From assembly GCA_003242675.1 (NCBI GenBank), contig QGVE01000067.1:1-13902 (forward strand): 13,902 bases of DNA, read 5' to 3'. The position numbers were made by a program, and so were the translations under genes. Below are positions 7,216-12,244 of this stretch, piece after piece. Origin of the DNA: Bacillota bacterium (GTDB lineage Bacteria; Bacillota_E; Symbiobacteriia; Symbiobacteriales; Symbiobacteriaceae). How positions within the stretch are numbered: the first letter of the stretch is position 1; every line of letters starts with the position of its first letter. Under the pieces are notes generated by a model. The model did not search any database. It saw nothing but the letters and a program-made list of their open reading frames with translations, and was not told where the DNA came from.

Positions 7216-9045
7216 TCACGCCTCCTTCGCCGCCAGCGCGATGGTCGGGTCGTCGGTGGGCCGCACGCCCTGGCCGCCGCCGGCGACCAGATACCGGGCC
7301 TCGCCGGACAGCACCATCCGGGCGCCGTCCACGATCTCCTTCACCGTGAAGAGGGTGCCGTCGTACTTCAGCAGGCTGGCGAGCTTCTCCTTGTCGTAGC
7401 CGGCCCCCTTCAGCATGAAGGCGAACTGCCCCGTGGCGTTGGACTCGACCACCAGGGCCGTGGCGCTGCCGACGTGCTTGGCGACCTCGGCCACGGGCAC
7501 CGGGTAGATCAGCCGGATCTGCAGCACGCCGACCTTCTTGCCGGTCAGCTGCTCGATGATCGGCTGGGCCTCCCTGGCCGCGCCCAGGGTGGTGCCGAAG
7601 GCGACCAGCACGAGGTCCGCGTTGGGAGTGCCGAAGTAGCGCACCGCCTCGGTCTTGACGTTGTTGAGCCGGCGCAGCCGGCGGTCCATCATATAGACGC
7701 GGTTGGCCGGATTCTCGGTGACCTTGCCCAGCGGCCCGTGCTCCGCGCCGGTGGCCAGGAACTGGCCGTTCTTCATGCCGGGCAGCGAGCGGGGCGACAC
7801 GCCGCTTTCGTTCACCTGCTTGCTGTAGCGCTCGAACACGTCGCGCCCCAGGGCCTCCAGCTCAGCCGGGTCGACGATGGGCCCGCGGTCGATCTTGGGC
7901 AGGTTCGCCAGGTCGACGGCCGACGGCTCCACCGTCTGCTGGAACAGGGCCAGGGCGAGGTCCGAGGCGATGATCACCGGGCAGTGGTAGTTGTCCGCCA
8001 GGTTGAAGGCCTCCGCCGTCATCGGCACGAGCTCCTCCACCGATCCCGGGGCCAGCACGATGCGCGGGCCCTCGCCGTGGCCGCCGTAGGCCAGGGCCAG
8101 GAGGTCGGACTGCTCCTGCTTGGTCGGCATGCCCGTGGACGGGCCGCCGCGCTGGGTGTCGACCACGACGAGCGGCGTCTCGGTCATCGAGGCGAGACCC
8201 AGGGCCTCCTGCATCAGCGAGATGCCGGGGCCGGAGGTCGCGGTCATGACCCGCGCACCGGCGAAGCCGGCGCCGACGCAGGCCACGATCGAGGCCAGCT
8301 CGTCCTCCATCTGCACGGCCACGCCGCCCACCTTCGGGAAGATCTTCACCAGGTTCTCGGCGATCTCGGAAGCCGGCGTGATCGGGTAGGAGAACATCAG
8401 GCGGCAGCCGCCGGCCAGCGCCCCGAGGGCGACCGCGTCGTTGCCCGTCATGAGCAGCTTCTCCCGACCGTCGGGCGGGGACATCTCGAGCCGCAGGTCA
8501 GGCCAGTGGTCCATGACGTACTGGTAACCCTGGTCCATCGCCTTGTGAATGAGCGCGACGAAGTCCGCCCCGCGGCTGCCCCAGCGGCGCTGCGCGTAGG
8601 CCTTGAAGCCCTCCAGCGGCAGTCCCAGGAAGGCGGCCGACGCGCCCAGGACCAGGTTGTTCTTCATGAGCGTGTTGCCCAGCGCCAGGGCCATCTCGTT
8701 CAAGGGCATGGTCACCAGCTTGGCGTCGATGCCCTCGGGCAGCTTGGGATGAATGGCCTCCTCCGCCAGGATGATGGCGCCGGGATAGACGTTCCTGGCG
8801 CAGAGGTCGATGGACTCCTGGTCCAGGACCACCAGCAGGTTCACGCCGGCGGCGGGAGCCTGGACCCGCTCTACGGAAATGCGCGTGGTGAAGTCGGTGT
8901 GTCCGCCCTTGATGCGGGATGCGAACGTCTTATAGGCGTACACGTAGTAACCCGCCCGGCTGGCGACGGTGTTGAACACCTCGGCCGTGGAGTCGAGGCC
9001 GGAGCCCTGCTCCCCGCCGATCTGCCAGCAAACCTCCTTTAGCAC
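7216..9045 (-). CDS. korA: 2-oxoacid:ferredoxin oxidoreductase alpha subunit (gamma-alpha fusion, KorA type)
   Basis: A 609-residue fusion protein. The N-terminal ~185 residues are the gamma domain (WQIGGEQGSGLDSTAEVF near residues 7-24, then SRIKGGHTDF). The rest is the alpha subunit, with SYPITPASEIAE (219-230), a MEDELASI and SATSGPGISLMQEA-like pyrimidine-binding region (TATSGPGISLMQEALG), and DTQRGGPSTGMPT. Together with KorB it forms the (alpha-gamma)(beta) 2-oxoacid:ferredoxin oxidoreductase. The start at GTG 9045 is preferred: GGAGGAGGGG (- strand, 9061-9052) precedes it by ~6 bases, whereas an upstream TTG 9063 overlaps that site. First in the operon and divergent from a LysR gene, it may be regulated by that protein. 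A second AAGGAGG falls inside codons 2-5 and seems to be coding sequence only. Confidence 0.92.
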   Translation of the reverse strand: MLKEVCWQIGGEQGSGLDSTAEVFNTVASRAGYYVYAYKTFASRIKGGHTDFTTRISVERVQAPAAGVNLLVVLDQESIDLCARNVYPGAIILAEEAIHPKLPEGIDAKLVTMPLNEMALALGNTLMKNNLVLGASAAFLGLPLEGFKAYAQRRWGSRGADFVALIHKAMDQGYQYVMDHWPDLRLEMSPPDGREKLLMTGNDAVALGALAGGCRLMFSYPITPASEIAENLVKIFPKVGGVAVQMEDELASIVACVGAGFAGARVMTATSGPGISLMQEALGLASMTETPLVVVDTQRGGPSTGMPTKQEQSDLLALAYGGHGEGPRIVLAPGSVEELVPMTAEAFNLADNYHCPVIIASDLALALFQQTVEPSAVDLANLPKIDRGPIVDPAELEALGRDVFERYSKQVNESGVSPRSLPGMKNGQFLATGAEHGPLGKVTENPANRVYMMDRRLRRLNNVKTEAVRYFGTPNADLVLVAFGTTLGAAREAQPIIEQLTGKKVGVLQIRLIYPVPVAEVAKHVGSATALVVESNATGQFAFMLKGAGYDKEKLASLLKYDGTLFTVKEIVDGARMVLSGEARYLVAGGGQGVRPTDDPTIALAAKEA

Positions 9046-9070
9046 CCTGTTCCCCTCCTCCAAGAGGCAC

Positions 9071-9103
9071 GCTCCGGGAGCAGGCGCCCCGCCTGCCCCG
9101 AGC
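9071..9103 (-). promoter_or_regulatory. Leader hairpin in the korAB 5' untranslated region
   Basis: The inner perfect stem GCAGGCG (9080-9086) and CGCCTGC (9090-9096) has loop CCC. It is extended outward by GCTC/GAGC and GGG/CCC pairs with single-base bulges (9071-9078 with 9097-9103). In the korA transcript it would end about ten bases before the ribosome binding site. There is no T run, so a role in translation or mRNA stability is more likely than attenuation by termination. Confidence 0.5.
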
Positions 9104-9144
9104 CGATGTCGATTCCGATGTCTGTTGGTTGCTTTCCACTTCCA

Positions 9145-9172
9145 ACTATACGACTTATCCGGGTATCATGAA
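9145..9172 (-). promoter_or_regulatory. Possible korAB promoter
   Basis: On the - strand, TATAGT (9150-9145) has a weak TTCATG (9172-9167) 16 bases upstream. It lies ~40 bases before the leader hairpin, in the only AT-rich part of the divergent region. Box matches are partial, so this is tentative. Confidence 0.35.
9148..9166. promoter_or_regulatory. Candidate LysR-type operator (ATAC-N11-GTAT)
   Basis: The interrupted palindrome ATAC (9148-9151) and GTAT (9163-9166), with an 11-base spacer, lies between the divergent korA and lysR starts and overlaps the putative korA -10. LysR-type regulators commonly bind interrupted palindromes of this sort in the intergenic region shared with a divergent target. 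A plausible lysR promoter (TTGGTT 9125-9130, TATACG 9147-9152) overlaps it, consistent with autoregulation. Short half-sites make chance occurrence possible. Confidence 0.35.
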
Positions 9173-9199
9173 CATGCATATTTCACATAGCGCAAATAC

Positions 9200-9221
9200 C
9201 CCCGGCGCATCGGCGCCGGGG
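9200..9221. repeat. Perfect hairpin just upstream of the lysR ribosome binding site
   Basis: CCCCGGCGC (9200-9208), loop ATCG and GCGCCGGGG (9213-9221) form a perfect 9-bp stem. It ends six bases before the lysR GGGAGG. It could be a translational control hairpin in the lysR leader or a second regulator-binding palindrome. Confidence 0.5.
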
Positions 9222-9241
9222 CTGCCAGGGAGGCTGTGCCG

Positions 9242-10141
9242 TTGCTGCTTCAGCACCTGATCACGTTCTGCCGTGTCGTGGAGACCGGCGGGTTTGCGCG
9301 CGCAGGGGCCCTGGTCGGACTCAGTCAGCCGGCGGTGACCCGCCAGATCGCTGCCCTGGAGGCGGAGCTGGGCATTCCGCTCCTCGATCGCTCGGGCCGG
9401 CAGATCTACCCGACGCCGGCGGGGAGGCTCGTCTACGAGCGGGCCCGGCGGATCATCGCGGCGGTGAACAGCCTGAAGGAGGAGGTCGCGGACCTGGCCC
9501 ATCCGGAGCGGGGCCGCGTCGCCATCGGGGTGGTGACCACGGTCGGGCTGCGGCTGCTCCCGCCCATTCTGGCCGCGTTCAAGAAGGAGCACCCCGGGAT
9601 CCGCGTGTACGTGAAGGCGGACCGCACGCAGGAGACGATCGAGCGGCTGCTGGAGGGCGAGATCGAGCTGGCGATCCTGCCGACGCCGGTGACGCACCCC
9701 CGGCTCCGGTCGGTGCCGCTGATGGAGGACCCGGTGGTGCTGGTCTGCGCGCCCAGCCGGCGCGCGGAGCTGCCCGACCCGCTGCCTTTGGAGAAGCTGG
9801 CGGAGATCGACCTCATCTCCTTCCAGGCCCCGTCCCGCTTCCGCACCTTTGTGGACGCCATGCTGGAGCAGGCGGGCGTCTACCCGAATGTCACCATGGA
9901 GTTCGACTCCCACGAGGCGGTGACCCTCATGGTGGAGGCCGGGTTCGGCTGCGCCCTGGTGCCCGCCTCGGCCGTGGAGCGGGAGCTGGCCCTGGGGACG
10001 CTGGTGCGGGTGGAGGTGGAGGGGATGCCGCGCATGGCCCGCACGACCAGCCTCGCCTTCCGGCACCCGAATCCGGGGTGGAGCCCGGCCACGGAGCGCC
10101 TGTTCCAGATGGTTGTCGACTTCTTCGCACAGGGAGGATAA
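9242..10141 (+). CDS. LysR-family transcriptional regulator
   Basis: A regulator of 299 residues. The N-terminal winged helix-turn-helix is typical: LITFCRVVETGGFARAGALV, then LSQPAVTRQIAALEAELG and PLLDRSGRQIYPTPAGR (about residues 6-62). It is joined by a linker helix to a periplasmic-binding-protein-like effector domain (from about residue 90, GRVAIGVVTTVGLRLLPPIL). TTG 9242 is chosen as start: it is eight bases from GGGAGG (9228-9233) and gives the canonical M-x-L-x-x-L-x-x-F opening. GTG 9236, two residues longer, is only two bases from that site. It is divergent from korAB and upstream of a malic enzyme gene, so one or both may be targets; the co-inducer is unknown. Confidence 0.92.
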   Translation: MLLQHLITFCRVVETGGFARAGALVGLSQPAVTRQIAALEAELGIPLLDRSGRQIYPTPAGRLVYERARRIIAAVNSLKEEVADLAHPERGRVAIGVVTTVGLRLLPPILAAFKKEHPGIRVYVKADRTQETIERLLEGEIELAILPTPVTHPRLRSVPLMEDPVVLVCAPSRRAELPDPLPLEKLAEIDLISFQAPSRFRTFVDAMLEQAGVYPNVTMEFDSHEAVTLMVEAGFGCALVPASAVERELALGTLVRVEVEGMPRMARTTSLAFRHPNPGWSPATERLFQMVVDFFAQGG

Positions 10142-10151
10142 AAAGGAGAAT

Positions 10152-10241
10152 TTGGCGCTTATTAGAGGTAAGTCCTCAGACCTACGCTGGTTGATTCTGG
10201 AGTGGGGGTTGCGTGCTATTTTGCCGCCGCACCCGTGTTAG
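10152..10241 (+). CDS. Candidate 29-residue small ORF after lysR
   Basis: TTG 10152 opens a 29-codon frame whose product is MALIRGKSSDLRWLILEWGL then RAILPPHPC. An AAGGAG (10143-10148) overlaps the end of lysR, but the spacing to the TTG is only three bases. The peptide looks like a short amphipathic, Trp-containing helix, not a random GC-rich shadow, and its codon use is less GC-biased than its neighbours. It lies before the malic enzyme promoter and so would be co-transcribed with lysR. I recognise no family. It may be a real miniprotein, a leader peptide or chance. Confidence 0.3.
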   Translation: MALIRGKSSDLRWLILEWGLRAILPPHPC

Positions 10242-10253
10242 GGGACAAGTTCT

Positions 10254-10262
10254 TGCTATAAT
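10254..10262 (+). promoter_or_regulatory. Extended -10 promoter of the malic enzyme gene
   Basis: TTGCTATAAT contains a consensus TATAAT (10257-10262) preceded by the TGn extension (10254-10256). No good -35 lies 16-18 bases upstream, as is common for extended -10 promoters. Transcription would start near 10269, giving a ~50-base leader before GTG 10319. Confidence 0.7.
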
Positions 10263-10318
10263 AGTACTTGCTTTAGACAAATTTATGGTGTGCGCCCCGA
10301 AGAAGGAGGCTGTCCCCT

Positions 10319-11755
10319 GTGGTTCACCGACTGGCCAGTTTTCGGATCATCGTGCGGCTGGAGATTGAGAACACAAATTCGATCTTCTCCCACATTGCGA
10401 CAGCGATCGGTGCCAGCGGCGGCGACATCGTGGCCGTCGACCTGATCCAGTCCCGGCGGGACGTGGTGATTCGCGACATCACCATTGCCGTCGAGAACCG
10501 GGCGCACGGCGACAGGGTGGTGCAGGCCCTGGCAGCGCTGCCCGGCGTCAAGGTGGTCAACGTCTCGGACCGGATCTTCCTGGCCCACCTGGGCGGCAAG
10601 ATCGAGGTGAACCCCCGGGTCCAGGTGAAGACGCGGGACGACCTCTCGGTGGTGTACACCCCCGGCGTCGCGGACGTGTGCCGGGCGATCGCCGAGGATC
10701 CGGCCAAGGCCTTCACGCTGACCATCAAGCGCAACACGGTGGCCGTGGTCACGGACGGCACGGCCGTGTTGGGGCTGGGCGACATCGGACCGGCCGCGGC
10801 CCTCCCGGTGATGGAGGGCAAGGCGATGCTCTTCAAGCACTTCGGCGGCGTCGACGCCTTCCCGATCTGCCTGGACACCAAGGATCCCGATGAGATCGTG
10901 CGCATCGTGAAGGCCATCGCCCCGGCCTTCGGCGGCATCAACCTGGAGGACATCTCCGCGCCGCGCTGCTTCGAGATCGAGGAGCGGCTCCAGGAGGAGC
11001 TGGACATCCCCGTCTTCCACGACGACCAGCACGGCACGGCCGTCGTGGTGCTCGCCGGCCTGATGAACGCGGCGCGGGTGGTCGGCAAGAAGCTGACCGA
11101 CCTGAAGGTCGTCGTCTGCGGCATCGGCGCCGCGGGCGTGGCGATCACGAAGATGCTGATGGCGGCCGGCATCCAGAACATCATCGGCGTCGACCGCGTG
11201 GGCATCATCGAGCGGGGCAAGAATTACGAGAACCCCATGTGGCGTTGGTACGCCGAGCACACCAACCCGGAGGACCGCCACGGCACCCTGAACGACGCCA
11301 TCGTGGGCGCGGACGCCTTCATCGGCGTGTCCGGACCCAACGTGCTGAAGGTCGAGCACATCAAGAAGATGGCGCCCGATCCGATCGTCTTCGCCATGGC
11401 CAACCCGGTCCCCGAGATCGACCCGGACGAGGCCGCCCCGCACGTGGCCGTGCTGGCGACTGGCCGGTCGGACTACCCGAACCAGGTCAACAACCTGCTC
11501 TGCTTCCCGGGCATCTTCCGGGGCGCCCTCAACTGCCGTGCACGGCGGATCAACGATGCGATGAAGCTGGCCGCGGCCCGGGCGATCGCCTCGGTCGTCT
11601 CGGACGAGGAGCTGCACGCCGAGTATATCATCCCCTCCGTCTTCAACCGGCGCGTCGTCGAGGCCGTGGCCGCGGCGGTCGAGCAGGCCGCCTACGAAAC
11701 CGGCGTCGCCCGCCGGGAGCGGCAGCCGCAGCCGCGGACGGGTGGCGACGACTGA
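10319..11755 (+). CDS. Malic enzyme (oxaloacetate-decarboxylating malate dehydrogenase) with N-terminal ACT domain
   Basis: A 478-residue cytoplasmic enzyme converting malate to pyruvate, CO2 and NAD(P)H. Residues 1-85 form an ACT regulatory domain (FRIIVRLEIENTNSIFSHIA ... DVVIRDITIAV), absent from the usual ~390-400-residue bacterial small malic enzyme. The catalytic part has Y113 (SVVYTPGVADVC), K168 (VMEGKAMLF), metal ligands E210/D211 (INLEDI) and D236 (FHDDQHGT), the Rossmann motif VCGIGAAG (267-274), and D292 after the second strand, which hints at NAD over NADP. The ACT domain suggests allosteric control by a small molecule, perhaps an amino acid. The start is GTG 10319, nine bases after AGAAGGAGG (10301-10309). 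It has its own promoter and terminator, so it is monocistronic, downstream of lysR. Pro- and Gln-rich tail residues after 460 are non-conserved. Confidence 0.93.
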   Translation: MVHRLASFRIIVRLEIENTNSIFSHIATAIGASGGDIVAVDLIQSRRDVVIRDITIAVENRAHGDRVVQALAALPGVKVVNVSDRIFLAHLGGKIEVNPRVQVKTRDDLSVVYTPGVADVCRAIAEDPAKAFTLTIKRNTVAVVTDGTAVLGLGDIGPAAALPVMEGKAMLFKHFGGVDAFPICLDTKDPDEIVRIVKAIAPAFGGINLEDISAPRCFEIEERLQEELDIPVFHDDQHGTAVVVLAGLMNAARVVGKKLTDLKVVVCGIGAAGVAITKMLMAAGIQNIIGVDRVGIIERGKNYENPMWRWYAEHTNPEDRHGTLNDAIVGADAFIGVSGPNVLKVEHIKKMAPDPIVFAMANPVPEIDPDEAAPHVAVLATGRSDYPNQVNNLLCFPGIFRGALNCRARRINDAMKLAAARAIASVVSDEELHAEYIIPSVFNRRVVEAVAAAVEQAAYETGVARRERQPQPRTGGDD

Positions 11756-11771
11756 GCGCAGTGAAATGCCG

Positions 11772-11802
11772 GCGGTCCCGCCGAAGTGGCGGGACCGCTT
11801 TT
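11772..11802 (+). terminator. Factor-independent terminator of the malic enzyme gene
   Basis: Perfect 11-bp stem GCGGTCCCGCC (11772-11782) and GGCGGGACCGC (11788-11798), loop GAAGT, followed by TTTT (11799-11802). It lies 16 bases after the stop. On the opposite strand it could also stop transcription from the small - strand gene. Confidence 0.9.
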
Positions 11803-11821
11803 CGCGCTTTGCCGCTCGGGC

Positions 11822-11856
11822 GCCCCCGGGTCCGGCGCGGGGCATGTCCCGGGGGC
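11822..11856. repeat. Long GC inverted repeat
   Basis: GCCCCCGGG (11822-11830) and CCCGGGGGC (11848-11856) form a perfect 9-bp repeat with a 17-base loop. It sits between the malic enzyme terminator and the stop of the - strand ORF at 11899, and could be part of that gene's 3' end. The rest of 11803-11898 shows no coding potential that I trust. Confidence 0.45.
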
Positions 11857-11898
11857 CGGCCCGGGGCTGTGCCTTCGGGAACTGTGACCGCCGGGACG

Positions 11899-12134
11899 TC
11901 AGTTCGTGAACCGGAAGAACGCCCCGCCCGACACGACGCGGACAACCTGCACGATGATCAGGGCGAGCACAGCGGCCCAGATGACGGTGCCCACCCAGAA
12001 GCGCGCCCTGCGGCGGCCCCTGACGTAATACGCGGTGCCCCGATCAGGACCAGGGTGAGCGCCAGCCATGCGCCCCCATAGGCCGGGTCAACGCACACCA
12101 GAGACGAGTCCCTCGGAAAGCAGAAGGAAGACAC
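11899..12134 (-). pseudogene. Small two-helix membrane protein gene, apparently frameshifted
   Basis: Read on the - strand, one frame from about GTG 12134 gives a segment ending DPAYGGAWLALTLVLIG, a membrane helix that then loses sense. The adjacent frame continues as GTAYYVRGRRRARFWVG, a second helix (TVIWAAVLALIIVQVV) and RVVSGGAFFRFTN, stopping at 11899-11901. The switch falls at a GGGG run (12041-12038): one extra G would join both parts into a coherent helix-basic loop-helix protein of about 75-80 residues. It is therefore a recent frameshift or a homopolymer sequencing error. No good ribosome binding site was found, so the start is uncertain. I recognise no family. This explains most of the otherwise gene-free stretch 11803-12244; the rest (12135-12230) shows nothing convincing. 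Confidence 0.55.
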
Positions 12135-12244
12135 CTGGAGACGCCAGGCCAGGCCGCACCGGTTCGGGGCGCATGGTCGCCACCGGCACCCGACCGCAAC
12201 ATGTCCCCCGCATCCCCCGTCTATGATCTGAGGAGGTGGTCACC

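Noticed and set aside
6275..7399. A 374-codon + strand ORF starting at the EIIB stop
   Set aside because: It runs through the intergenic hairpin and is antisense to korB; composition is shadow-like.
7474..9042. A 522-codon + strand ORF opposite korA
   Set aside because: The product is His/Gln/Gly-rich and featureless, while the opposite strand encodes a complete, motif-rich KorA.
10283..11845. A 520-codon - strand ORF opposite the malic enzyme
   Set aside because: It is a shadow of a fully supported enzyme gene; it runs through that gene's terminator and has no recognisable domain.
12222..12227. TATGAT as the -10 of the CAP gene
   Set aside because: It lies only four bases before the AGGAGG, so a transcript starting from it would lose most or all of the ribosome binding site.
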